Origin: an uncultured Parabacteroides sp.
GTDB lineage: Bacteria; Bacteroidota; Bacteroidia; Bacteroidales; Tannerellaceae
Assembly (NCBI GenBank): GCA_937894065.1
Contig: CALCST010000018.1
Location: 40,365 to 104,364, forward strand
Length of the DNA: 64,000 nt
Reading direction: 5' to 3'
A program made the translations under genes and the position numbers. The notes beneath the pieces are model-generated. The model was not told where the DNA came from and ran no database searches. It saw only the letters and a list, made by a program, of their open reading frames with translations. Below are positions 1 to 8,778 of the stretch, in pieces (within the stretch, counting starts at the first letter, position 1; each line of letters starts with the position of its first letter).

Positions 1-162
1 GGAAAGAAAGGTGGAAAATATGTTTCGCCCGGTGTCTATTTTTATGTTATAGAAGCTGAAGGCTCTGACGGAATCAAGTATAAGAAGAAAGGCGACATTA
101 ATATTCTTCGTCCTAAGACTATTGATGATCAGATTAATCCTGATGAAGGAGGAGGAATATGA
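1..162 (+). CDS. 3' end of a probable secreted protein with a CHU_C-like C-terminal domain (partial)
   Basis: The reading frame is open from base 1 to the TGA at 160-162, giving 53 residues that end a larger protein. The stretch VSPGVYFYVIEAEG, then a charged KYKKKGD segment, then INILRP resembles the last beta strands of gliding-motility-type C-terminal (CHU_C) domains. In Bacteroidota these end cell-surface proteins exported by the type IX secretion system. A short acidic tail (DDQINPDEGGG) follows, which is unusual for a sorting domain. The assignment rests on pattern recognition alone, since the rest of the protein lies outside the window. Confidence 0.5.
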   Translation, partial: GKKGGKYVSPGVYFYVIEAEGSDGIKYKKKGDINILRPKTIDDQINPDEGGGI

Positions 163-203
163 TAAAGTGGACGAGGTTTCAGAGAAATACTTTTTACTTT
201 ATC

Positions 204-238
204 CTTGTCAACTTGTTTTCTTGTCAACTCGTTAACTA
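204..238. repeat. Dispersed CTTGTCAACT repeat, copy 1
   Basis: Two tandem units, CTTGTCAACTTGT and CTTGTCAACTCGTTAACT, lie after the first stop codon. Related copies occur near 7871-7935, 8438-8513, 10305-10457, 51160-51239 and 51945-52035. All are intergenic. Confidence 0.6.
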
Positions 239-243
239 AATCT

Positions 244-297
244 AAAGGCGAGTGTATATCAAAAACAAGATTATTATTTTGATATGCACTCGTCTTT
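244..297. terminator. Long intergenic hairpin (probable bidirectional terminator)
   Basis: The left arm 244-264 and right arm 277-297 pair over 21 positions, with only two G-U wobbles and a 12-base loop. The outer ends read AAA and TTT, giving short T tails on both strands. The right arm also carries the -33 element of the next promoter, so terminator and promoter are interleaved. Confidence 0.6.
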
Positions 298-308
298 CAC
301 TATATTTG
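278..308 (+). promoter_or_regulatory. Bacteroidota-type promoter of efflux operon 1
   Basis: TTTG at 278-281 and TATATTTG at 301-308 are separated by 19 bases, an exact match to the Bacteroidota sigma-70 consensus TTTG-N19-TAnnTTTG. The expected transcript start lies about 40 bases before the ATG at 356. Confidence 0.8.
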
Positions 309-355
309 CGCCGAATGTGCGTGTGCACACCAATGTGCATCTCAAATTGATTATC

Positions 356-766
356 ATGAGTAGAGAACAAATAGCAGTATATATAAGTTTGCTTGCCAGC
401 GTATTGCTGTTGTTGTCGGTGATAGTGCCTCACCATCATCATGATAATGGCATGCCTTGTTATCACTGGATTGCCAGTGATGCAGCCGATGAGCCTATGA
501 CTGAAGATTCCGAGCATCACGATTGTGGCTGCGTGGGACATAATCAAGCTTTGTCTCCGGCTTTGGAATATCATGCTGTTTCCGACCTTTATTTGATACC
601 GCTCCTGGTATTGTTTAATTATATCAATCCTTTCAGCCTTATTGTCCCTTGTCTTACTCTTGATTTGGGAAAGGCTTTCTATGTCGAGTCCCTTTATGAT
701 TCTTGGATAATCAGAATATCGGGACTTCGTGCTCCTCCTGCTTTGATTTCCGGTCCGCAATGCTGA
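356..766 (+). CDS. Small His/Cys-rich membrane protein at the head of a metal-efflux operon
   Basis: This 136-residue protein is recognised only as the kind of small protein often found upstream of Bacteroidales CusB/CusA genes. It begins MSREQ, which fits the promoter position better than an in-frame ATG at 284 that lies upstream of the predicted transcript start. One hydrophobic segment (about residues 6-25) is followed directly by HHHHD at 26-30. Then come C35 and H37, and a cluster HHDCGCVGH near 54-62. A second hydrophobic segment lies near residues 75-100. The His/Cys clusters look like metal ligands on the periplasmic side. A role in binding or handing over copper, silver or zinc to the pump is inference. 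The next gene starts 116 bases downstream, and no terminator was seen between them. Confidence 0.75.
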   Translation: MSREQIAVYISLLASVLLLLSVIVPHHHHDNGMPCYHWIASDAADEPMTEDSEHHDCGCVGHNQALSPALEYHAVSDLYLIPLLVLFNYINPFSLIVPCLTLDLGKAFYVESLYDSWIIRISGLRAPPALISGPQC

Positions 767-882
767 TATTGATATTGGCGGACTGATGTTGAGTTGGTTA
801 ATATTTCAATAAAAAATTATCGACTTTGAGGTCTGGCGGTGTGTGCCGGACTTCGGGCACTTTATTATCAAAGCAAAACAAA

Positions 883-2142
883 ATGAAGAAAATATACTTA
901 TCATGGATACTGTTATCGTATCTGTTGTTTTCGTGTGCGGAAAACAAAAACTCTAATCACGACCATGAGCACGAACATTTGACTGAAGAACATCACGATC
1001 ATGAGCATGAAGGTCATGACCACGAACACGAGGCTCACGAGCACGAGCATGAACATGAACACGAAGAGCACGACCATGAGCACAGCCATGGCGAATCTGC
1101 AGAATCTCATGCTCACGACGACGAAATAAGTTTCAGCAAAGCAAAGGCTGAAGCTGCAGGTCTTAAAACAGAAGTAGTTGCCAAATCTGATTTCGTGGAA
1201 GTTATCAAGACTGCAGGAAAGGTGATGGCTGCACAGGGCACTGAATCTACATTGATTGCTACTGTGCCGGGTGTTGTGACATTGGGAAAATTGCCTTTTA
1301 TCGACGGAACAATGGTTCAGAAAGGACAGAGCGTGCTTTCTCTCGTATCAAATTCCTTGTCTGACGGAGATGTGGCAGCGCGCGTCAGACATAATTATGA
1401 GAAAGCCAAGAAAGAATACGAAAGAATGAAAGGCTTGATTGGCGACAAGATTGTTTCGGCTAAGGATTTCGAGCAGGCAAAGCTGAATTATGAGAATGCC
1501 AAGATTGCTTATGACGCAATCGACGGAAAGCAGTCTGCCGGCGGTGTTTCTGTTGTTTCTCCAATTTCAGGTTATCTGAAGAATATAATGGTGAAGGAAG
1601 GAGATTATGTGACAGTGGGCCAGCCTTTGGCTACAATTTCACAGACTCGCAGACTTCAGCTCAAGGCTGATGTTTCGGAGAAATATTATTCTTCTCTTCC
1701 TCTGATTAAGTCGGCAAATTTCAAGACTCCTTATGATGATAAACTGTATAAGCTGGAAGAACTGGGTGGCCGCTTGCTTGGTTATGGAAAGTCATCAGAC
1801 AGCAATTCATTCTATATTCCTGTGACATTCGAGTTCGACAACAAAGGAACAGTTATTCCGGGCTCATTTGTGGATATATATCTTCTGACATCTCCGGTGG
1901 CAGGAGTGATTTCAGTTCCACGTCAGTCATTGATTGAAGAACAAGGCTTGTATTTTGTCTATCTGAAAGTTCACGATGAAGCTTATAAGAAACAAGAAGT
2001 TTCAATCGGAGCAGACAATGGCGAAAGAGTCCGCATCATTTCCGGTCTTAACGAAGGAGACGAAGTTGTGGTGAACGGAGCTTATCAGATAAAGCTTTCT
2101 TCTGCTTCAAATGCTATTCCTGCACATTCACACAGTCATTAA
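883..2142 (+). CDS. HME-RND efflux periplasmic adaptor (CusB/CzcB family) with a large His-rich N-terminus
   Basis: Membrane fusion protein of 419 residues that would link the inner-membrane pump at 2161 to the TolC-like channel at 5271. The start MKKIYLSW gives a lipoprotein signal with lipobox LFSC (Cys18). An upstream in-frame start at 826 would add 19 residues before the signal and is unlikely. Residues about 26-78 are dominated by His, Glu and Asp in HEHEHD-type repeats, and the protein ends AHSHSH. The remainder has the barrel-sandwich and alpha-hairpin pattern of the family, with a hairpin near residues 160-215 and a lipoyl-like half around VVSPISGYLKNIMVKEGDYV. The His-rich arm suggests binding of divalent metals or Cu/Ag in the periplasm. 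The gene ends 18 bases before the pump gene, consistent with one transcript. Confidence 0.9.
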   Translation: MKKIYLSWILLSYLLFSCAENKNSNHDHEHEHLTEEHHDHEHEGHDHEHEAHEHEHEHEHEEHDHEHSHGESAESHAHDDEISFSKAKAEAAGLKTEVVAKSDFVEVIKTAGKVMAAQGTESTLIATVPGVVTLGKLPFIDGTMVQKGQSVLSLVSNSLSDGDVAARVRHNYEKAKKEYERMKGLIGDKIVSAKDFEQAKLNYENAKIAYDAIDGKQSAGGVSVVSPISGYLKNIMVKEGDYVTVGQPLATISQTRRLQLKADVSEKYYSSLPLIKSANFKTPYDDKLYKLEELGGRLLGYGKSSDSNSFYIPVTFEFDNKGTVIPGSFVDIYLLTSPVAGVISVPRQSLIEEQGLYFVYLKVHDEAYKKQEVSIGADNGERVRIISGLNEGDEVVVNGAYQIKLSSASNAIPAHSHSH

Positions 2143-2160
2143 TAGGGAAAGGAGGAAATT

Positions 2161-5100
2161 ATGTTGAACAAGATTATACATTATTCACTCCACAACCGTC
2201 TGCTTGTGCTTATATGTGCCTTGCTGCTGATGATTGGCGGAACATACACTGCCTTTCATACAGATGTGGATGTGTTCCCTGATTTGAACGCGCCAACGGT
2301 TGTGATTATGACCGAGGCAAATGGAATGGCTCCGGAAGAAGTAGAGCGAATTGTGACTTTTCCGGTGGAAACTGCTGTAAATGGTGCGACTGACGTTCGC
2401 CGTGTACGCTCATCATCAACTACAGGATTCTCTGTTGTCTGGGTTGAGTTCGACTGGGGAACTGATATATATCTGGCACGACAGATTGTGTCGGAGAAAC
2501 TTGCCATCGTAAGTGAGAGTTTGCCTTCGTATGTGGGAAAGCCTACATTGGGACCGCAATCTTCCATCTTGGGTGAAATGATGATTCTGGGTGTGACATC
2601 CGACACAACTTCACTGCTTGATGTGAGAACAATGGCGGACTGGACAATCCGTCCGCGTCTGCTTTCAACTGGAGGTGTGGCTCAGGTTGCCGTTATCGGC
2701 GGTGATATCAAGGAATATCAGATTCTGCTCGACCCGGCAAGGATGAAGCATTATGGCGTTGGTTTGGACGAAGTGCTTACTGTTTGCCGCAATATGAACC
2801 AGAATGCCAATGGTGGTGTGCTCTATGAATTCAGCAATGAATATATTATCCGCGGTGTTCTCTCAACATCGAAGGCAGACGAGATAGCAAAAGGTGTGGT
2901 AAAGACTTTGCCCGGAAATATTCCTGTCCTTTTGCAGGATATAGCAACTGTGAAAATTGGCGGCAAAAGTCCGAAACTTGGTCTGGCTTCAGAAAGAACT
3001 AAGCCAGCCGTGCTTGTCACTGTTACAAAGCAGCCTAATACAAGTACATTGGAATTGACAGAAAAACTCGATGCCATTGTTGAAGATTTGCAGAAGAGTC
3101 TTCCTGCCGACGTTCATATCTCAACTGATATTTTCCGCCAGAGCAGATTCATCAACAGCTCAATCGACAATGTGAAGAGCAGCCTTTTCGAAGGAAGTAT
3201 TTTCGTTGTGATTGTGCTCTTCCTGTTCCTTATGAATGTGCGCACAACGGTGATTTCACTTGTGGCGCTGCCTTTGTCTCTTTTGGTCTCAATATTGACT
3301 TTGCACTTTATGGGACTGACCATAAACACTATGAGTTTGGGCGGTATGGCAATTGCCATCGGTTCGCTGGTGGACGATGCAATTGTTGACGTTGAGAATG
3401 TATATAAGCGAATAAGACAGAACAAGCTGTTGCCGGAAGGCGAGAGGAAAGATATTCTTGACGTGGTGTTTGAAGCATCACGCGAGGTGAGAATGCCGAT
3501 ATTGAACTCTACTCTGATTATTGTTGTCAGCTTCGTTCCGTTGTTTTTCCTTACAGGAATGGAAGGACGAATGCTTGTGCCGCTTGGTATTGCCTTTATC
3601 GTGGCATTGTTCGCATCAACTGTTGTAGCACTTACTCTTACACCGGTGCTTTGCAGTTATCTGCTTAACAATACTTCTGACAAGAATAAGGCTCCGGAGA
3701 GAGATGCTTGGCTGGCAAGAAAGCTTCATAATGTATATGAGAAAGCACTGACTTCGGCTTTGAAGCATAAGAAGGGAGTGATAGCTGCCACTGTTGTGAT
3801 GTTTGTCGCATCTTTGGGTATATTCTTTACTTTGGGACGCAGCTTCCTTCCTCCGTTCAACGAAGGTTCGTTCACAATCAATGTCAGCACATTGCCTGGT
3901 ATTTCATTGGAAGAATCCGACAAAATAGGACGCAGAGCAGAAGAATTGCTGCTTCAGGTTCCGGAAATCCAGACTGTGGCAAGAAAGACAGGACGTGCGG
4001 AACTTGACGAGCACGCTCTTGGTGTGAATGTCAGCGAAATTGAAGCGCCATTTGAACTTTCCGACAGAAGCAGGGACGAGGTGACTGAGGATGTCCGCAA
4101 GAAATTGTCCACAATCAGTGGGGCAAATATTGAAATCGGTCAGCCAATTTCTCACCGCATCGACGCCATGCTTTCAGGAACAGAAGCAAATATTGCAATC
4201 AAGTTGTTCGGTACGGATTTGAACAGAATGTTTGCCATCGGCAATCAGATTAAATCACAAATCAGCGGCATCGAAGGTCTTGTGGACTTGAAAGTGGAGC
4301 AGCAGATTGAACGTCCGCAGCTTACTATCACTCCAAAGCGCGAGATGCTGGCTAAATATGGAATTCCTCTGCCTGAGTTCGGCGAATATGTGAATGTGAT
4401 GCTCGGCGGCGAAGCTGTGAGCCAGGTTTATGACGAAGGAAAGAGCTTTGACCTGACAGTTAAGACTTCCAACGAAAGCCGTGCTACTATGGATGATATC
4501 CGTAATCTGATGATTGATGCAAATGGTGTGAAGGTGCCGCTTAGCTATGTGGCTGAAGTCCGCTCGGCTGCCGGACCAAACACAATCAACAGAGAGAATG
4601 TGCAGCGCAAAATTGTTATCAGCGCCAATGTTGCCGGACGAGATTTGCGCGGAGTTGTAAACGATATCCAGAAAGCTGTGGATGAGAATATACAGTTGCC
4701 GGAAGGCTATCATATCGAATATGGCGGACAGTTCGAGAGTGAACAGGCTGCAAGCCGCACTTTGCTGCTTACTTCATTCATGTCTATTCTTGTCATATTC
4801 CTTCTTTTGTTCAACGAATTCAAGGATGCGCGCGAGAGCTGCGTTGTTCTTCTGAATTTGCCGCTGGCTCTGATTGGTGGTGTGATAATATTGCGACTCA
4901 CATCGGGCGAGATAAGTATTCCTGCCATTATCGGCTTCATTTCACTCTTCGGTATTGCAACCCGAAACGGAATGCTTCTTATCAGCCACTACAAGCAGTT
5001 GCGCTCCGAAGGAATGGCTTTGGACAAGGCTGTGGTTCACGGCTCACTGGACAGATTGAATCCTATTCTGATGACAGCTTTGAGTTCTGCCCTTGCATTG

Positions 5101-5274
5101 ATTCCTCTTGCTTTGAACGGAGATTTGCCGGGCAACGAAATCCAGAGTCCGATGGCAACGGTGATTCTTGGCGGATTGCTTTCGTCAACTTTCCTTAACG
5201 GATTCATCATTCCTATTGTTTACAGAGAATTGTCGGCTCGTAAGTCGGATAAATTAAATAACTCAGGAAAATGA
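2161..5274 (+). CDS. Heavy-metal RND efflux pump, CusA/CzcA family
   Basis: Inner-membrane proton-driven transporter of 1037 residues, the full length for the HME-RND family. The first transmembrane helix (about residues 13-30) is followed by the conserved DVDVFPDLNAPTV segment. In TM4 the family relay region reads AIGSLVDDAIVDVEN (399-413). Asp405 aligns with the essential relay Asp of CusA, while the DFG found in CzcA-type pumps is replaced by AIG, as in monovalent-cation (Cu+/Ag+) pumps. This suggests, but does not prove, Cu/Ag specificity. The second repeat of transmembrane helices runs from about residue 870 to the end. The stop overlaps the next start by four bases, indicating translational coupling. 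Confidence 0.93.
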   Translation: MLNKIIHYSLHNRLLVLICALLLMIGGTYTAFHTDVDVFPDLNAPTVVIMTEANGMAPEEVERIVTFPVETAVNGATDVRRVRSSSTTGFSVVWVEFDWGTDIYLARQIVSEKLAIVSESLPSYVGKPTLGPQSSILGEMMILGVTSDTTSLLDVRTMADWTIRPRLLSTGGVAQVAVIGGDIKEYQILLDPARMKHYGVGLDEVLTVCRNMNQNANGGVLYEFSNEYIIRGVLSTSKADEIAKGVVKTLPGNIPVLLQDIATVKIGGKSPKLGLASERTKPAVLVTVTKQPNTSTLELTEKLDAIVEDLQKSLPADVHISTDIFRQSRFINSSIDNVKSSLFEGSIFVVIVLFLFLMNVRTTVISLVALPLSLLVSILTLHFMGLTINTMSLGGMAIAIGSLVDDAIVDVENVYKRIRQNKLLPEGERKDILDVVFEASREVRMPILNSTLIIVVSFVPLFFLTGMEGRMLVPLGIAFIVALFASTVVALTLTPVLCSYLLNNTSDKNKAPERDAWLARKLHNVYEKALTSALKHKKGVIAATVVMFVASLGIFFTLGRSFLPPFNEGSFTINVSTLPGISLEESDKIGRRAEELLLQVPEIQTVARKTGRAELDEHALGVNVSEIEAPFELSDRSRDEVTEDVRKKLSTISGANIEIGQPISHRIDAMLSGTEANIAIKLFGTDLNRMFAIGNQIKSQISGIEGLVDLKVEQQIERPQLTITPKREMLAKYGIPLPEFGEYVNVMLGGEAVSQVYDEGKSFDLTVKTSNESRATMDDIRNLMIDANGVKVPLSYVAEVRSAAGPNTINRENVQRKIVISANVAGRDLRGVVNDIQKAVDENIQLPEGYHIEYGGQFESEQAASRTLLLTSFMSILVIFLLLFNEFKDARESCVVLLNLPLALIGGVIILRLTSGEISIPAIIGFISLFGIATRNGMLLISHYKQLRSEGMALDKAVVHGSLDRLNPILMTALSSALALIPLALNGDLPGNEIQSPMATVILGGLLSSTFLNGFIIPIVYRELSARKSDKLNNSGK

Positions 5275-6461
5275 AACATTTCATAATCATAATATCATTA
5301 TTGGCGCTTGCACCATTTTCATTCGCACAGCAGTCAGGATTGCAGGAAGTCCTTGAAATGGTGAAGCAAAATAACAAAGCTTTGCAGGCAGGCGAGGCTG
5401 AGACAAATTCATTAAAACTGCAGTCGGCTTCGGAAAACAATCTTCCGGACCCGACAGTCACTTACTCACATTTGTGGGGAAACAAGCCTGGAATGGGATT
5501 CACCGGAGAATTCATCGCAAGCCAGGCTTTTGATTTCCCGTCATTATATGTGCAGAGAGGAAAACTTAACAAAGTGCGCTACACAACTTATGACTTTCAG
5601 CACGCTGTTTTGCGTCAGCAAATATTGCTCCAGGCAAAGCAAGTCTATCTGGATTTGGTCTATCTCAACCAGGTGCGCAATCTTCTTCAGCTGCGTCTTT
5701 CAAATGCCGAGGATTTGAGCCGATTCTATGAATCACGACTTGAGAAAGGAGATGCAAATATTATTGAGACTAACAAGATTGAACTGGAGTTGCTTAATGT
5801 CCGCAATGAATTCAGACAGAACGAAGCTGCCCGAGTTGCTAAACTCGAGGAACTTGCTGCCTTGAATGGCGGACAGAGCTTGAGTGTCAGCGACACCATG
5901 TATATCAGCAATGAAACTTATCCGACCGATTTCCAGTCTTTCTGCGCCGAAGCAATGGGCGAGTTGCCTGAGTTGCAGGCTCTCCGCCAAGAACAGATTG
6001 CTGCTAACAGGAAAATTTCCGTAAGCAAGCAGCAATGGCTGCCGGGGCTTACTCTTGGCTACAGAATGAATCCGTCAAGCGGAGGCAGCCGCTATAATGG
6101 TGTACTGGTCGGCATCACAATTCCTTTGTTTGCCAATCGCCACAAAGTGCAGCAGGCAAAGGCAGAACGATTTTATGCCGACAATATGCTCGACAACGTA
6201 TCCGAAACAACTGAGGCAAATTTGCGTCAGCTATGGAACAAGGCAGGTGAGCTGAAGAAATCTATCGACGAATATTCAAATATCCTGAGCCGTCAGAACA
6301 ATATTTCTCTTCTGAACAAGGCAATCCAAAGCGGACAGATTTCAATGATTGAATATTTTGTGAATATCACAACTCTTTATCAGAGTATGCAGAATTATTT
6401 GCAGCTCCAGAATGATTATCACAAGACAATGGCAGAGCTTTATAAATTCCGTATTGACTAA
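5271..6461 (+). CDS. TolC family outer-membrane channel of efflux operon 1
   Basis: Outer-membrane efflux protein of 396 residues, somewhat short for the family, beginning with a cleavable signal (MKHFIIIISLLALAPFSFA-QQ). Two internally similar halves carry the long amphipathic helices typical of TolC/CusC proteins, for example about residues 120-190 and 300-390. A proline- and glycine-rich strand region lies near PDPTVTYSHLWGNKPG. It overlaps the pump gene by four bases and ends the operon at a strong hairpin (6491-6533). Together with the adaptor and pump it would form a tripartite system expelling metal ions from the periplasm across the outer membrane. Confidence 0.9.
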   Translation: MKHFIIIISLLALAPFSFAQQSGLQEVLEMVKQNNKALQAGEAETNSLKLQSASENNLPDPTVTYSHLWGNKPGMGFTGEFIASQAFDFPSLYVQRGKLNKVRYTTYDFQHAVLRQQILLQAKQVYLDLVYLNQVRNLLQLRLSNAEDLSRFYESRLEKGDANIIETNKIELELLNVRNEFRQNEAARVAKLEELAALNGGQSLSVSDTMYISNETYPTDFQSFCAEAMGELPELQALRQEQIAANRKISVSKQQWLPGLTLGYRMNPSSGGSRYNGVLVGITIPLFANRHKVQQAKAERFYADNMLDNVSETTEANLRQLWNKAGELKKSIDEYSNILSRQNNISLLNKAIQSGQISMIEYFVNITTLYQSMQNYLQLQNDYHKTMAELYKFRID

Positions 6462-6490
6462 TCGGGAAAAAGATGCCTATGTTTAAAATG

Positions 6491-6533
6491 AAATCTGCCG
6501 ACGTTTTTCCGGAAACGTCGGCAGATTTTTTTT
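6491..6533 (+). terminator. Rho-independent terminator of efflux operon 1
   Basis: A G/C-containing stem AAATCTGCCGACGTTT pairs with its complement around a short loop and is followed by a run of eight T. It lies 29 bases after the TolC stop codon. Confidence 0.9.
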
Positions 6534-6634
6534 GAAGAGTCGTTATGTATAAAATTGGGATTAAAATCAGATTTAGCAAGCTCAATTTTCTTTTGTCAAA
6601 TTGTCTCAGAAGCCTCGTCAACTTAACAAAAAAT

Positions 6635-6740
6635 ACATCCGTATATATTTCTGAATATATATAGAAGTAAGCGGACGCGGGGCCGTATATATTTCCAAAT
6701 ATATATAGATGTATCTGAACTTACTTCCCTTTATATATAA
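6635..6740. repeat. Dispersed AT-rich TATATATTTC repeat, copy 1
   Basis: Two units containing TATATATTTC and ATATATATAGA flank a GC-rich core (GCGGACGCGGGGCCG). AGAAGTAAG at about 6663 is mirrored by CTTACTTC near 6719-6726, so the block can fold on itself. Related blocks lie near 19660-19760 and 38210-38300. It sits in the gap between two convergent genes. Confidence 0.55.
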
Positions 6741-6764
6741 ATTGAATTTCTATCAGAGAGAATT

Positions 6765-7850
6765 CTAAATCTCAAAATATTCCTTGTATCTGTCATACAA
6801 ATGTCCGGCTTGCAAATATGCAGATTGTGGACTCATGAAATGGGAAAATTCAAAAGTTATAGCCTTCTTGTATCCGGCACGCTTGGCAGCCTCAAGTTTC
6901 ATCCTTAGCTTGTCGAATTTGATAGGGAAGAACTTAATCGGCATATCACGGTCGAAAGTCTCGGCATTAGTCCAGCATTCCATTCCGTATTTGTCGGCAA
7001 GTTTCTTGTTCACTTCAAAGAAAGCGTCCAGCTCGTCATAATCGATATGTCCGTCCTGGAAAGCACAAGCATCAACAACATCGTGAATGCCGTCGAAAAT
7101 CTCGTTCCATTCTTTCTCATGCTCCTGTACGGAAACGGCGTCAGCCTTTGTTAGTTTTCCTTCACTTGCCATCACTGCCTTTTTTCCGTCAATCCATGGA
7201 GAAATGAAAGTAGGCAAACCGCCGGAAACATCCTTGCATTGTTTTCCCATCTGGTGGAAAGCATCAATCGCACCTTTAGTGGCACGGCTTATTTCACCGC
7301 TTATATACCATCCTCCGAAGCTCTTGTGTTTCGAACCATAGTTTTCCCAAACTTCATCAATGACAAATTTGTTGTCTTCGATTTCGTATGACAAATCACC
7401 GGTGTCCCAATAATGTCCGGAATCATATAATCCGAAATAGAATTTCATATTATACTTGTCGGCAAGTCTGAGATACATGTCCAGCAAATCCATCGAAGGC
7501 ATATAGCATCCTTTGCTAATAAGATATTTTGAGGGATAAGTTATGAATTTGCGATAGCCGGAACGAATCATAATCACTGTGTCGATGCCAATTGCCTTCA
7601 TATATTGGAAATCTTTGTCCCATTCAGCCTCGCCCCAGTTCTGGTGAGGAATATCGTGTGAAATCTCGTCCAGGAAAGTTCCTGTAATCTGCAATCCCGC
7701 TTTTTTAGGCACAATCAGGCGATTTTCTATTTGTCCGGAAATGTTCTTTTCCTCTGGCTGATTGCAGCCCAGCAAACCGGGAGCAGTAAGAGCGGCAGCT
7801 CCGGTCATAAGTGATTGTTTGAAGAATTTTCTTCGGTTTGTGTTTTCCAT
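6765..7850 (-). CDS. DUF4434 family secreted lipoprotein (TIM-barrel, glycosidase-like)
   Basis: Protein of 361 residues. The N-terminus carries a Tat-like motif (NRRKFFKQ, residues 5-12), a hydrophobic stretch and a lipobox LLGC with Cys29, so export by Tat followed by lipidation is likely. The body matches the DUF4434 pattern: GLQITGTFLDEISHD, then a WDKDFQYMKAIGIDTVIMIRSGY strand-helix unit, FYFGLYDSG, and GWYISGEI. This looks like a TIM-barrel with a conserved Glu on a C-terminal strand end. The family is found in Bacteroides carbohydrate loci, but its reaction is not known to me. The YhcH gene lies 94 bases upstream on the same strand, with a hairpin between them. Confidence 0.85.
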   Translation of the reverse strand: MENTNRRKFFKQSLMTGAAALTAPGLLGCNQPEEKNISGQIENRLIVPKKAGLQITGTFLDEISHDIPHQNWGEAEWDKDFQYMKAIGIDTVIMIRSGYRKFITYPSKYLISKGCYMPSMDLLDMYLRLADKYNMKFYFGLYDSGHYWDTGDLSYEIEDNKFVIDEVWENYGSKHKSFGGWYISGEISRATKGAIDAFHQMGKQCKDVSGGLPTFISPWIDGKKAVMASEGKLTKADAVSVQEHEKEWNEIFDGIHDVVDACAFQDGHIDYDELDAFFEVNKKLADKYGMECWTNAETFDRDMPIKFFPIKFDKLRMKLEAAKRAGYKKAITFEFSHFMSPQSAYLQAGHLYDRYKEYFEI

Positions 7851-7870
7851 ATATATATTATGATTAGGGA

Positions 7871-7926
7871 ACGAGATACAAGTTGACTAGGATTGGAAAT
7901 TATTTCCTTGACAACTTGTATCTCGT
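7871..7926. repeat. CTTGTCAACT-family hairpin, copy 2
   Basis: ACGAGATACAAGTTG (7871-7885) is perfectly complementary to 7912-7926, a 15-bp stem with a 26-base loop. A GTCAACATGTCAACT unit follows. It separates the YhcH and DUF4434 genes and may limit read-through between them. Confidence 0.65.
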
Positions 7927-7944
7927 CAACATGTCAACTGAATA

Positions 7945-8403
7945 TCATTCTTTGTAATCAGAAATCACTTTCACTACAACTTTTCTTATCAGCCCTTGGC
8001 CAACGCCCGGAGCATGTCCGTCTTCAGGGAAGAAAATGGCGAATTCACCGGGATAAATCTTGAAGAAAGTAGTAGGCTTGTCAACGAAGAAAGTGATGTC
8101 CTTGCTCTCGTCGTATGGTGAGGAAACTTCCATAAGTTCGTTTCCTGATTTCCATCCGATTTCTTCAACTCCAAGAATCGGGAACTGAATGTCGATATAT
8201 TTATTATGAGTTTCGATTGCCGCACCGGCTTTGTCCTTACAATTGATATGCTGGATACTTGCCGTAATGTTTTTCCCATCAATTTCGTAAGTTCCGTCTT
8301 TCATTGTGCTGAAGTCAGTGTTAAGGATATATTCGAAAGCCTTGTTGAATAAAGGATGTAAATTCTTAATGCGTTCAGCGTTTTTCAGAGATTCAAGAAT
8401 CAT
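7945..8403 (-). CDS. YhcH/YjgK/YiaL family protein
   Basis: Small cytosolic protein of 152 residues, the usual length for the YhcH (DUF386) family. These have a cupin-like fold and are associated with metabolism of sialic acid and other sugars. Visible family features are METHNKYIDIQF-like spacing (IETHNKYIDIQFPILGVEEIGW), the central FFVDKPTTFFKIYPGEFAIFFPEDGHAPG segment with likely metal-binding His and Asp/Glu, and a C-terminal RKVVVKV strand. It has no signal peptide. It probably belongs functionally with the DUF4434 gene downstream, although a hairpin separates them. The exact substrate cannot be inferred. Confidence 0.9.
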   Translation of the reverse strand: MILESLKNAERIKNLHPLFNKAFEYILNTDFSTMKDGTYEIDGKNITASIQHINCKDKAGAAIETHNKYIDIQFPILGVEEIGWKSGNELMEVSSPYDESKDITFFVDKPTTFFKIYPGEFAIFFPEDGHAPGVGQGLIRKVVVKVISDYKE

Positions 8404-8437
8404 TTTGTTTTAATTATATTGTTATACATGTTTTGTT

Positions 8438-8513
8438 TAAGTTTCGCGAGTTACACTACTTAAGTAGACAAGTTCAAGTACTTGTCTCTATGAACTCTTG
8501 TCAACTCGTTAAC
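8438..8513. repeat. Composite intergenic repeat (AAGTTTCGC plus CTTGTCAACT units), copy 3
   Basis: TTTAAGTTTCGCGAGTTA is followed by GTAGACAAGTTCAAGTACTTGTCT, which can form a short hairpin, and then by CTTGTCAACTCGTTAACT. It lies in the 409-base gap between the divergent YhcH and proS genes. That gap otherwise holds only the proS promoter and leader. Confidence 0.55.
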
Positions 8514-8694
8514 TCCTTTTCTAAATACATTGCAAATATCGTTCTAATCTTTGATAAAAGCTTCCCAAATTAATCTATTTATTGTTATAGCTTGTTTAAA
8601 AGGAGAGGAGAACGAGTTGTAATCTGAAAGCTGGCTTGTGAAACTTGTATCAGATAAAATAGAAGAGAAAATTAATCAATTCAGATTTCTTTTA

Positions 8695-8702
8695 TATCTT
8701 TG
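8695..8702 (+). promoter_or_regulatory. -7 element of proS
   Basis: TATCTTTG matches the TAnnTTTG element. The base positions 19 upstream read TTAA, so the -33 element is weak. Initiation here gives a leader of about 100 bases. Confidence 0.5.
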
Positions 8703-8720
8703 CACTTTGTAAAAGAAAAT

Positions 8721-8778
8721 AGTTCTGTTGTGCTGTATGGCAAATGATTTGCAATACAAAATGATAACTGGCAGGACT
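8721..8778 (+). promoter_or_regulatory. Structured leader of proS
   Basis: The outer arms AGTTCTG (8721-8727) and CAGGACT (8772-8778) can pair. Inside them, 8735-8757 is a nearly perfect palindrome: GTAT, then GCAAAT, then ATTTGC, then ATAC, with three unpaired positions. The element lies between the -7 box and the proS ATG. It could be an RNA switch or a protein-binding site. No T-box sequence was seen. Confidence 0.4.

Noticed and set aside
242..760. 172-codon ORF opposite the small His-rich protein
   Set aside because: Antisense to a better supported gene with a consensus promoter; the translated sequence looks random and basic.
913..1116. Val/Phe/Met-rich minus-strand ORF opposite the His repeat
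   Set aside because: It is simply the complement of the His/Glu repeat codons.
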